In this document: in pieces, positions 1-6,593 of the stretch | Position numbering within the stretch: the stretch's first letter is position 1 | How the letters are laid out: each line of letters starts with the position of its first letter | The notes under the pieces: generated by a model | Seen by the model: only the letters and a program-made list of their open reading frames with translations | Told to the model about the DNA's origin: nothing | Database searches by the model: none | Program-made: the position numbers and the translations under genes | NCBI GenBank assembly: GCA_955652925.1 | Contig: CATPCO010000192.1 | Coordinates: 1-10,398 of the forward strand | Source of the DNA: an uncultured Xanthobacteraceae bacterium | GTDB taxonomy: Bacteria; Pseudomonadota; Alphaproteobacteria; Rhizobiales; Xanthobacteraceae | Length of the DNA stretch: 10,398 nt | Reading direction: 5' to 3'

Positions 1-1392
1 AACGGAGCGCAAAGCCGATTGCAGCTGCTGATAAGCGGCCGGAAGCGCAATCGTCACGAAGGCGAAGAGCAGGATCCACAGTGTCCCGTAGAGGACGAAG
101 GGCGGTCGCGCATAGCTCAGAAACATGCCGACGCCGAGCACGATGCCGGGGATCGCGACCGGCGCGGTGGCAAGGAACGCCAGTGTCCGGTGACCGGCGA
201 TCGCCCGCCTCGTCGTGAGATATCCGATCACCAAGGCCATGAGCGTGCCGATGGTTGCAGAGGCAATGCCGAGAATGATGGTATTTTTCACGGCCAGTTG
301 CGTGGCCGATAACTCAAAGAACACGAAATAAATGTTGTGCAGCGTGAAATTGTCCAACCCGATGAAGGAGGTCGCAATCTTGGAGAACGTGGCGTTGAGC
401 AGTGCTCCATAGGGTAGAAACACGGGGCACAGCAGAACAAGCAAGACGAAGAACAACGCAAGCCCTTTCATCCTGCCGAGCCTTACCAGGCGCGGATTGC
501 CTTGCTTGCCTCCGATCACGGAATAGCCCCGCCGCCCGAGGATAAGATGTTCCGCGCGCAGCAGCAGCACCGCGAGCACGAGGAGCGGCACCGAAGCTGC
601 CGCGGCGAGCTCGGGCTTGGGCGGATAATTGAACAGGCTCCAGATCTTGGTCGTCATGGTGTGAAAGCCCGCGGGAATGGCGAGGATCGCAGGCGAACCG
701 AACAGCGTCATGGCCTGCAGGAAGGCGACCAGCGCGCCCGCCAGCAGCGCAGGCAGAGCAAGCGGAATCGTCACGCGCCGCGCCGTCGTCCAGGTGCGCC
801 CGCCGAGGATCGAAGACGCGTCTTCGAGGTCGCCGGGAATGCGGTCGAGCGCATTGGCAAGCAGCACGAACACGTAGGGGAACGTGTAGCATGAGATGAC
901 GAAGATCAGCCCTGCAAGCGAATAGATGTTGAAGAGATGCTCGTCGGGCGCTGCGCCGGTGATCGCCCGATAGGTCTTGTTAAGAAGACCGCTGTTGGGG
1001 GCGGCGAGGAGCTCCCAGGCAATGGCTCCAAGAAATGGCGGCGTGACGAAGGAAGCCGTAACCAGCGCGCGCACGGTGCGGCGCAGCGGCAAGTCCGTGC
1101 GCGCGACCAGCCAGCTCATGGGCGCCGCGACGGCACAGCATGTGATGCTCGAGCTGGTCGCAATTATAAGCGTGGTTATGAGCGGCTCGAGGAAGACCGG
1201 GTCGGTGATCAAGGTCTTGAAGTTGCCGAGCGTGAAGGCGCCGGAACGGTCCACCAGGCTGTAATAGAACAGCCACGACATCGGCAGGATGATCAGAAGG
1301 CACAGCAGCGCCGCGAACAGAATCAGAATCGGCCATGACAGATCGATGTTGGCCGGCCGCAACGCTCGCTGTGCGGGCAGTGCGATGGTCAT
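1..1392 (-). CDS. ABC transporter permease, fused two-domain type (partial, 3' end beyond left edge)
   Basis: Inner-membrane permease of a binding-protein-dependent ABC importer of the FbpB/AfuB class, in which two permease domains are fused in one chain. The frame is open from the ATG at 1392 to the window edge: 464 codons, where about 550 to 580 would be usual, so the C-terminus is missing. Hydrophobic segments include residues 20-44, 160-180, 212-230, 267-279 and 311-329. The first cytoplasmic EAA loop that docks on the ATPase is at about 190-210 (EDASSILGG followed by RRVTIPLALP). The second domain starts around residue 350 and the window cuts it just as the second EAA loop begins (LQSALRSV). 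The ATG has no clear ribosome binding site. A GTG at 1434, overlapping the stop of the upstream binding-protein gene as GTGA, would add 14 residues and is a possible alternative. It is the last visible gene of the minus-strand operon. The family is clear; the substrate is unknown. Confidence 0.93.
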   Translation of the reverse strand, partial: MTIALPAQRALRPANIDLSWPILILFAALLCLLIILPMSWLFYYSLVDRSGAFTLGNFKTLITDPVFLEPLITTLIIATSSSITCCAVAAPMSWLVARTDLPLRRTVRALVTASFVTPPFLGAIAWELLAAPNSGLLNKTYRAITGAAPDEHLFNIYSLAGLIFVISCYTFPYVFVLLANALDRIPGDLEDASSILGGRTWTTARRVTIPLALPALLAGALVAFLQAMTLFGSPAILAIPAGFHTMTTKIWSLFNYPPKPELAAAASVPLLVLAVLLLRAEHLILGRRGYSVIGGKQGNPRLVRLGRMKGLALFFVLLVLLCPVFLPYGALLNATFSKIATSFIGLDNFTLHNIYFVFFELSATQLAVKNTIILGIASATIGTLMALVIGYLTTRRAIAGHRTLAFLATAPVAIPGIVLGVGMFLSYARPPFVLYGTLWILLFAFVTIALPAAYQQLQSALRSV

Positions 1393-1430
1393 GGCTGATC
1401 GGCGACTTGGCCTGCGCTGCGAGCCATCGA

Positions 1431-2510
1431 TCACACCTTGAAAATCTGCGCGTAGTGGGACTTGATCTCCTCGCTCGCCTTCTCCACTCCGGCAGGATCG
1501 TCCTTCCACAGGTTGATTTCGCCGAGCTTGCGGGCGCCGGGCTTTTCCTGCACCTGCCGGTGCACCGAGTGCTGGCGGGCAAAATCGACCACGAGCTGCT
1601 GGGCCTCGCGTGAATGCAGCCAGTTCTGAAAGAGCCGCGCTGCATTCGGATTAGGGGCTGACTTGAACACGCCGCTTGGCCCGGTCACAAGCGGTGTGCC
1701 CTCGGCCGGATAGACGACCTCAACCGGGGCGCCGCTTTCCTTGAGCTGGATCAGGTTGTAGTCATTACCGTCAGCCATGACTGCGCGCTCGCCCAGCGCG
1801 AGCTTCTTCGGCGGATCGGTTGATGACTGCACCTGCATCACCTTCTGCCTGGCAAGCTTTTCCAGATAATCCCAGCCGAGCTCGCGCACGATCGCAAACG
1901 TCGCGGTCATGATGGTGCCGCTGTAGGCGGGATGTGCCTTGACCATCTTGCCCATCCATTTGGGATCGAGCAGGTCGGCAAAGCTTTTGGGCGCGTCCTC
2001 GCCGCGCACGAGATTGGTGTTGTAGCCGAGCGAGGACAGCCACACCCGGCTGGTGATCCACAAACCGTCCGGCTCGTAATATTGGGCGGGAAAATGCTGC
2101 GCGACTTCCTCCGGCAGGCACGGGGCGAGCCAACCGTTGCGTTTCCACACGATGAAATGGGCGGCATCGGCGCTGTTGACCACGTCGGCGGCGTGGATCC
2201 CGCTCTCCATCTCCTGGGCGATGCGCTGGAATACGCGCTCGGAGCCGGAACGTTCGACGCGCACGGCGATACCGGAGAACCTTGCCTCGAACGCTTTGCC
2301 TAATTTCTCCGCGACCGGAAGATCCATGGCCGAGTAGAAGACGATCCTGCCCTCCTTGCGCGCGGCATGGATCAGCTCAGGCGTAATCGCCGAGGCTTCG
2401 GGTGCGGCAGCTTGCGCAACATTTCCTGTGCCACGAACCATAAGTGCGGTTGCTGCCGCCGCGCTTGCCGCTTTGAGCGTGGCGCGCCGGGAAAGCTGAT
2501 TTTTGCTCAT
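1431..2510 (-). CDS. Tat-exported ABC substrate-binding protein, copy 1 (COG1840-like)
   Basis: Periplasmic binding protein of 359 residues for the neighbouring ABC importer, and the most divergent of three tandem paralogs. The N-terminus has a twin-arginine signal (SRRATLK, residues 7-13), an Ala-rich hydrophobic stretch and a likely AxA cleavage site near NVAQAAA. The mature part has the COG1840 fold pattern: IVFYSAMDLP near the start, VERSGSERVFQRI, NSADAAHF, a LLDPKW and HPAYSGTIMT block, DPPKKLALGER, then EGTPLVTGP and NPNAARLFQ. The start was set at 2510 because the Tat signal begins there. An in-frame ATG at 2576 would add 22 poor residues and overlap the preceding gene. The gap to copy 2 is 22 bases. 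The ferric ligands of FbpA (His, Glu and a Tyr-Tyr pair) are not evident; only one Tyr is present in GNDYN. Database labels such as 'iron ABC transporter' would therefore be doubtful. Confidence 0.92.
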   Translation of the reverse strand: MSKNQLSRRATLKAASAAAATALMVRGTGNVAQAAAPEASAITPELIHAARKEGRIVFYSAMDLPVAEKLGKAFEARFSGIAVRVERSGSERVFQRIAQEMESGIHAADVVNSADAAHFIVWKRNGWLAPCLPEEVAQHFPAQYYEPDGLWITSRVWLSSLGYNTNLVRGEDAPKSFADLLDPKWMGKMVKAHPAYSGTIMTATFAIVRELGWDYLEKLARQKVMQVQSSTDPPKKLALGERAVMADGNDYNLIQLKESGAPVEVVYPAEGTPLVTGPSGVFKSAPNPNAARLFQNWLHSREAQQLVVDFARQHSVHRQVQEKPGARKLGEINLWKDDPAGVEKASEEIKSHYAQIFKV

Positions 2511-2532
2511 TTCATTCCGGCCAACACGGATC

Positions 2533-2619
2533 TCACACCCCGAACAGCTTGCTGTAATGCGCCTTGATCTCGGCACTCATCTTCTCCACGCCTGCCGGAT
2601 CATCTTTCATTTTCTTGAT
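2533..2619 (-). repeat. Near-identical 3' patch, copy A (end of binding-protein copy 2)
   Basis: These 87 bases match 3589-3675 at 84 positions by direct comparison, including an exact run of 40 bases starting at the stop codon. The mismatches are at 2573, 2575 and 2591. They encode the last 28 codons plus the stop of binding-protein copy 2. Elsewhere the two genes differ much more, even in strongly conserved protein blocks. Confidence 0.9.
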
Positions 2620-3585
2620 GTCGCGAAACGGCGTGCGGCCGGCTTTCTCCTTCACCAACGGATGCACGGAGCGCATAGCGCCGAAATCAGCGATCAGCTG
2701 CTGGCATTCAGGCGTGAAGCAGTAACACTGGAACAGGCGTGCCGCGTTCGGATTGGGCGCCCGCGCAAAGATCCCGTTGGGGCCAACGATGAGTGGGGTG
2801 CCTTCGGCCGGATAAATCACGTCGACCGGTCCTCCTGATTCCTTGATCTGGAGCAGATTGTACTCGCCACCATCGGCGCTGATGGCACGCTCCCCGAGGG
2901 CGAGCTTCTTCGGCGGGTCGGTTCCGGACTGGACCTGCATGACCTTCTGCCTCGCAAGCTTCTCGAAGAATTCCCAGCCGAGCTGCTGCACGATCTGAAA
3001 AGTCGTGGTCATGATGGTTCCGCTATACGCGGGATGAGCCTTGACAATCTTGCCCATCCATTTTGGATCGAGCAGATCACCGAAGCTTTTCGGTGCCTCC
3101 TCGACTTTGACCAGGTTTGTGTTGTACCCGATCGGTCCCAAGGTCACCCGAAAGCTTGCGAACATGCCATCGGCATCGCGGTGCTCCGGAGGATAATGCT
3201 TGGCCACATCTTCAGGGACGAAAGCCGCGAGCAGCCCATCGCGCTTCCAAGCAATGAAATGCGCTGCATCGGAGGAATTGACGATATCCACGTTGTTGAT
3301 GCCGCTCGAATATTCCTGCCCGATACGCTGAAAAACGCGCTCCGCTCCGCTGCGTTCGACCTGTACCCGAATGTCCGAAAATTTGCTTTCGAAGGATTTT
3401 GCAATCTTTTCGGCCAGCGGGAGATCGATGGAACTGTAATAATTGACCTTGCCCTCCTTGCGCGCGGCATCGATTAGCGCAGGCGTAATCGCGATCGGTT
3501 CGGGCGCCGAGGCGCGTACAGGCGACACGACCAGGCCTGCTGCAATACCGGCCGATGTTTTCAGCACATCACGTCTGGTCTGCAT
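2533..3585 (-). CDS. Tat-exported ABC substrate-binding protein, copy 2 (COG1840-like)
   Basis: Periplasmic binding protein of 350 residues, middle copy of the tandem triplet. The twin-arginine signal is short: TRRDVLK at residues 3-9, then a hydrophobic stretch and ASA before the mature chain at about 27. Conserved blocks match the sister copies: IDLPLAEKIAKSFE (53-66), VERSGAERVFQRIGQE (77-91), NSSDAAHF (103-110), LLDPKW (171-176), HPAYSGTIMT (184-193), DPPKKLALGER (223-233), AEGTPLI (260-266). By eye about two thirds or more of the mature residues equal those of copy 3. The ATG is 3 bases after the copy 3 stop, with only a G-rich run (GGGGTG) as a weak ribosome binding site, so translation is probably coupled. 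Unlike its sisters it has three closely spaced cysteines, Cys287, Cys289 and Cys294. It lacks the Tyr-Tyr iron motif (only Tyr242). Ligand unknown. Confidence 0.93.
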   Translation of the reverse strand: MQTRRDVLKTSAGIAAGLVVSPVRASAPEPIAITPALIDAARKEGKVNYYSSIDLPLAEKIAKSFESKFSDIRVQVERSGAERVFQRIGQEYSSGINNVDIVNSSDAAHFIAWKRDGLLAAFVPEDVAKHYPPEHRDADGMFASFRVTLGPIGYNTNLVKVEEAPKSFGDLLDPKWMGKIVKAHPAYSGTIMTTTFQIVQQLGWEFFEKLARQKVMQVQSGTDPPKKLALGERAISADGGEYNLLQIKESGGPVDVIYPAEGTPLIVGPNGIFARAPNPNAARLFQCYCFTPECQQLIADFGAMRSVHPLVKEKAGRTPFRDIKKMKDDPAGVEKMSAEIKAHYSKLFGV

Positions 3586-3588
3586 ATG

Positions 3589-3675
3589 TCACACCCCGAA
3601 CAGCTTGCTGTAATGCGCCTTGATCTCGCCGCTCATCTTCTCCACGGCTGCCGGATCATCTTTCATTTTCTTGAT
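3589..3675 (-). repeat. Near-identical 3' patch, copy B (end of binding-protein copy 3)
   Basis: This is the partner of the patch at 2533-2619, in the same orientation, 1056 bases away. It encodes the last 28 codons plus the stop of binding-protein copy 3, ending in AHYSKLFGV as copy 2 does. The binding-protein copy 1 end (AQIFKV) does not share it. Confidence 0.9.
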
Positions 3676-4653
3676 CTCGCCGAACGGCCGGCGCCCGGGC
3701 TTTTCCTTGACTTGCGGATGCACTGACCGCAGCCCGGCAAAATCGATAATGAGCTGCTGCGCCGGCGGCGAGAAGCAGAAGCTCTGGAACAGGCGCCCCG
3801 CATTGGGATTGGGCGCGTTCTTGAACAGTCCGTTGGGGCCGACGATGAGCGGCGAGCCTTCGCTCGCGTAGACGATCTCCACCGGCGAGCCCTTCTCCTT
3901 CTCGATGAACATGTTGTACTCATTGCCGTCCGCCATGAGCGTGCGCTCGCCGAGCGCAAGCTTCTTCGGCGGGTCGGCCGACGATTGCACCTGCATGACC
4001 TTTTGCTTGGCGAGTTTCTCAAAGAACTCCCATCCGAGGTCGCGCGCCATCTGATAAGTGGCTGTCATGATGGTGCCGCTGTAGGCAGGATGCGCCTTGA
4101 CGATCTTGCTCGTCCATTTCGGGTCAAGCAGGTCGGCGTAGCTCTTGGGAGCCTCCTCGGCTTTGACCATGGTGGTGTTGTAGCCCATGGTGCACACCCA
4201 GACCCGAAAGCTTGCGAACATGCCGTCGGGGTCCTTGTGCTCGTCCGGGTAATATTTGGCGACGTCTTCAGGCACGTAGGCAGCAAGCATGCCGTCGCGT
4301 TTCCAGGCGACGAAATGGGCGGCATCGGACGAATTGACGACATCGACGGCATGGATGCCGCTTGTATATTCCTGGCCGATCCGTTGAAAAATGCGCTCTG
4401 CACCCGAACGCTCGACCCGCGCGGCAATGCCGGGATATGTCGCCTCGAACGCTTTGGCGATGCGTTCTGCGACCGGAAGATCGATGGAAGTGTAAAATAC
4501 GATTTTGCCTTCCTTCTTCGCCGCTTCGATCAGCTGCGGGGTGACCGCGCTCGCCGGCGGGGCGGATGAGGCGACCGACGCGAACAGGTTCGATGCCGCG
4601 AGAGCGCCCGATCCTTGCAGCCATTGCCGTCTGGAAAGCGTGGGCTTTTTCAT
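3589..4653 (-). CDS. Tat-exported ABC substrate-binding protein, copy 3 (COG1840-like)
   Basis: Periplasmic binding protein of 354 residues, the first of the three paralogs to be transcribed. It begins with a twin-arginine signal (SRRQWLQ, residues 7-13) and a hydrophobic region ending near ASVASSA. The start at 4653 is supported by a strong GGAGGA ribosome binding site 7 bases upstream and by the position of the Tat motif; an extension to 4788 would run back into the ATPase gene. The mature protein has the blocks shared with copies 1 and 2 (IDLPVAERIAKAFE, VERSGAERIFQRIGQE, LLDPKW, HPAYSGTIMT, DPPKKLALGER, SEGSPLIVGPNG). Its last 87 bases are almost identical to those of copy 2. It has the best ribosome binding site of the three and lies directly after the ATPase, so it may be the most highly made copy (inference). 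The iron ligands of FbpA are not present. Ligand unknown. Confidence 0.94.
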   Translation of the reverse strand: MKKPTLSRRQWLQGSGALAASNLFASVASSAPPASAVTPQLIEAAKKEGKIVFYTSIDLPVAERIAKAFEATYPGIAARVERSGAERIFQRIGQEYTSGIHAVDVVNSSDAAHFVAWKRDGMLAAYVPEDVAKYYPDEHKDPDGMFASFRVWVCTMGYNTTMVKAEEAPKSYADLLDPKWTSKIVKAHPAYSGTIMTATYQMARDLGWEFFEKLAKQKVMQVQSSADPPKKLALGERTLMADGNEYNMFIEKEKGSPVEIVYASEGSPLIVGPNGLFKNAPNPNAGRLFQSFCFSPPAQQLIIDFAGLRSVHPQVKEKPGRRPFGEIKKMKDDPAAVEKMSGEIKAHYSKLFGV

Positions 4654-4660
4654 TGTTGTT

Positions 4661-4666
4661 TCCTCC
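4661..4666 (-). promoter_or_regulatory. Ribosome binding site of binding-protein copy 3
   Basis: GGAGGA on the minus strand, 7 bases before the ATG at 4653. It fixes this start over the in-frame upstream ATG and is the best Shine-Dalgarno site among the three binding-protein genes. Confidence 0.8.
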
Positions 4667-4675
4667 GCATGCAAG

Positions 4676-5743
4676 CTATTCGCCATTCGCCAATACCCGG
4701 CACCGATCCGGCGGCAGATAAAGCCACACCGGCGTGCCCTGCGGAATGTTCTCGGCCGCGGACGCGACCACGCGCAGCTGCGTGCCATCGGGGAGCGCGA
4801 TCAGATAGTCGCGGCTTGGGCCAAGAAAAACCTGCCGGGCCACGGTTCCCGGCAGCACGTTTTCCGTGTTGGGCGGCTCCTTCATCCATATGCGGATCAC
4901 GTGTTGGCGTACCGCGATTGCGCCGACACTGCCGGCGATCAGCTTGTCTCCGGTGCAGTGTAGCATCCCGCCGGCGCAGGCGAGATGCGACTCATCGACC
5001 GCGTTGCCCTTGAGAACATTGCTCGATCCAATGAACCGGGCGACAAACTCCGAGCGCGGCCGGTCATAGATTTCCTCGGGCGAGCCTGCCTGCTCGATCT
5101 TTCCCGCATTCATCACCGCGATCACGTCGGCGGTCGTCATCGCTTCCGACTGATCATGGGTGACATAGATCGTGGTGTAGCGGTACTCGTCATGCAGGCG
5201 GCGCACCTCAAAGCGCATTTCTTCGCGCAGATTTGCATCGAGGTTGGAGAGCGGCTCGTCCAGCAGAAGCGTTTCGGGCTCCACAATGAGCGCGCGTGCC
5301 AATGCGACCCGCTGCTGTTGCCCGCCCGACAACTCGCCGGGATAGCGCTGCGCCAGTTCGGCGAGATGCGTGGTGGCGAGGATGGCAGCGAGCTTGCGCG
5401 CAGTGGTTTCGCGATCGGCCTTGCGCAGCTTGAGCCCATAGGCGACGTTCTCGGCCACCGTCATGTGCGGCCATAGCGCATAGCTCTGAAAGATCATCGA
5501 CATATTGCGGCGCTCGGGCGGCAGCGTCCGCGCCGGCGACGAGATGAGCCGATTGCCGACCCGGATCTCCCCAGCCGAAGGCTCGACGAAGCCCGCGATC
5601 AGGCGCAACGTCGTAGTCTTGCCGCAGCCCGAGGGACCGAGCAGGCATACCAGGCGGCCATGTTCGATGGCGAGCGAGATGTCATTGACGACCGCGAGCT
5701 CTCCATAGCGCTTGGTGAGACCGCGCAACTCGACCGACGCCAA
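4676..5743 (-). CDS. ABC transporter ATP-binding protein (PotA/FbpC/UgpC type)
   Basis: Cytoplasmic ATPase of 355 residues that powers the importer. All nucleotide-binding motifs are intact: Walker A GPSGCGKTT (36-44), Q-loop Gln86, signature LSGGQQQ (138-144), Walker B LLLDEP (159-164), D-loop SNLD (166-169) and H-loop His196. The end of the ATPase domain (IYDRPRSEFVARFIGSSN) and a TOBE-like beta-rich tail from about 243 to 353 are as in the spermidine/iron/sugar importer class, and the length is normal. The start is an unusual TTG, supported by an AGGAGGAA ribosome binding site at 5748-5755 and by a homology-like beginning (VELRGLTKRYG). The gap to the crotonase gene is 18 bases and to binding-protein copy 3 is 22 bases. 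It is expected to pair with the permease at 1-1392. Confidence 0.96.
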   Translation of the reverse strand: MASVELRGLTKRYGELAVVNDISLAIEHGRLVCLLGPSGCGKTTTLRLIAGFVEPSAGEIRVGNRLISSPARTLPPERRNMSMIFQSYALWPHMTVAENVAYGLKLRKADRETTARKLAAILATTHLAELAQRYPGELSGGQQQRVALARALIVEPETLLLDEPLSNLDANLREEMRFEVRRLHDEYRYTTIYVTHDQSEAMTTADVIAVMNAGKIEQAGSPEEIYDRPRSEFVARFIGSSNVLKGNAVDESHLACAGGMLHCTGDKLIAGSVGAIAVRQHVIRIWMKEPPNTENVLPGTVARQVFLGPSRDYLIALPDGTQLRVVASAAENIPQGTPVWLYLPPDRCRVLANGE

Positions 5744-5747
5744 CGAC

Positions 5748-5755
5748 TTCCTCCT
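5748..5755 (-). promoter_or_regulatory. Ribosome binding site deciding the TTG start of the ATPase
   Basis: AGGAGGAA on the minus strand. The GGAGG core is 6 bases before the TTG at 5743. No ATG lies nearby in frame, so this strong site is the main evidence for the rare start codon. Confidence 0.8.
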
Positions 5756-5761
5756 GGCGTA

Positions 5762-6562
5762 TCAGCTGCCGGTGAAGGCCGGTTTGCGCTTTTCCATGAA
5801 GGCTGTGCGCCCTTCGATGAAATCGGCGCTGGTGAAGCATTGCTCGACCATTTCGGTGCAGCGCGCGAGATTGCGCTGCGATTCGTCCTTCATCACTTCG
5901 CCCACGATGTATTTGACCGCCTTCACCGTCAGCGGCGCGTTTGCCGCGATGGTTTCGGCATAGTTCTTGACGTAGCTCTCGAGCTCTACGTCGGGCACGA
6001 CACGATTGACAAGACCCATCAGCCGCGCCTCCTCGGTGTTGAACTGGCGCGCGGTGAAGAAAATTTCCCGCGCGAAAGCCGGCCCGACGACGTTGATGAG
6101 ACGGCGCAAGCCGGCATAGGAGTAGCCCAGCCCGAGCTTTGCGGCCGGCACCGCGAAACGGGAGTTCTCCGAGCAAACGCGCAGATCGCAGCACACCGCG
6201 AGCCCCAGCCCGCCACCGATGCAATAGCCGCGGATCATTGCAATGGTAGGCTTGGGAAAATCCTGGATGCCGCAATAGGCCTTCTCGACCGTCGCATTAT
6301 AATGCCGGGTGGCTTCAATGCTGGCGCGCTCGCTTTCGAATTTCGAAATGTCGGCGCCGGAAACGAAGGCCTTGCCGCCGGCCCCGGTCAGCACGACCAC
6401 GCGCACCTCGTCGTCGTTCGCGTAGTCCTCCAGGATGTGGCTTGTTGCTGCCCACATGTCGAGCGACACGGCGTTGTGCCGTTCCGGGTTGTTGAAGATC
6501 ACGTATCCGGCCCGGCCATCCTTGCGGGCGAGCATTTTTTCGGTCTTGGTCACATCATCCAT
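5762..6562 (-). CDS. Crotonase-superfamily enzyme (enoyl-CoA hydratase/isomerase-like)
   Basis: Cytoplasmic CoA-thioester enzyme of 266 residues, the usual length for a single-domain crotonase. The oxyanion-hole segments are recognisable: GKAFVSGADI (residues 63-72) and IRGYCIGGGLGLA (110-122). The C-terminal CoA-closing end FMEKRKPAFTGS is typical. In canonical hydratases two glutamates follow at GGGxE and at QPE; here the first is Gly120 and the second Ala140 (in VPAAKLG), so ordinary syn-hydration is doubtful. A decarboxylase, isomerase, hydrolase or other crotonase reaction is equally possible. From memory, the C-terminal half resembles methylmalonyl-CoA decarboxylase in layout, with a Tyr in the LGLGY segment. 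The start at 6562 has a GGAGGA ribosome binding site 6 bases upstream; an in-frame ATG at 6604 would overlap the preceding gene. It lies 31 bases after the CoA-transferase gene, so it may act on the thioester made by that enzyme. Confidence 0.93.
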   Translation of the reverse strand: MDDVTKTEKMLARKDGRAGYVIFNNPERHNAVSLDMWAATSHILEDYANDDEVRVVVLTGAGGKAFVSGADISKFESERASIEATRHYNATVEKAYCGIQDFPKPTIAMIRGYCIGGGLGLAVCCDLRVCSENSRFAVPAAKLGLGYSYAGLRRLINVVGPAFAREIFFTARQFNTEEARLMGLVNRVVPDVELESYVKNYAETIAANAPLTVKAVKYIVGEVMKDESQRNLARCTEMVEQCFTSADFIEGRTAFMEKRKPAFTGS

Positions 6563-6568
6563 TTGCGT

Positions 6569-6574
6569 TCCTCC
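6569..6574 (-). promoter_or_regulatory. Ribosome binding site of the crotonase gene
   Basis: GGAGGA on the minus strand, 6 bases before the ATG at 6562, in the 31-base gap after the CoA-transferase stop. It rules against the ATG at 6604. Confidence 0.8.
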
Positions 6575-6593
6575 ACGGCCGCTGGGGGCTCGT

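Noticed and set aside
314..892. Minus-strand 192-codon frame and overlapping plus-strand frames within the left 1.4 kb
   Set aside because: They are out-of-frame readings of the permease gene, whose own frame is open without a break from 1392 to the window edge and contains the EAA loop and membrane segments.
1393..1430. Possible frameshift or lost gene between binding-protein copy 1 and the permease
   Set aside because: The 38-base gap is short and the permease frame is intact from its first membrane segment, so this is ordinary operon spacing with an uncertain start codon.
3985..4569. Plus-strand open frames opposite the binding-protein genes (also at 1932-2303 and 3034-3477)
   Set aside because: Similar open frames appear at the same relative place opposite all three paralogs, as expected if they only mirror the conserved coding sequence.
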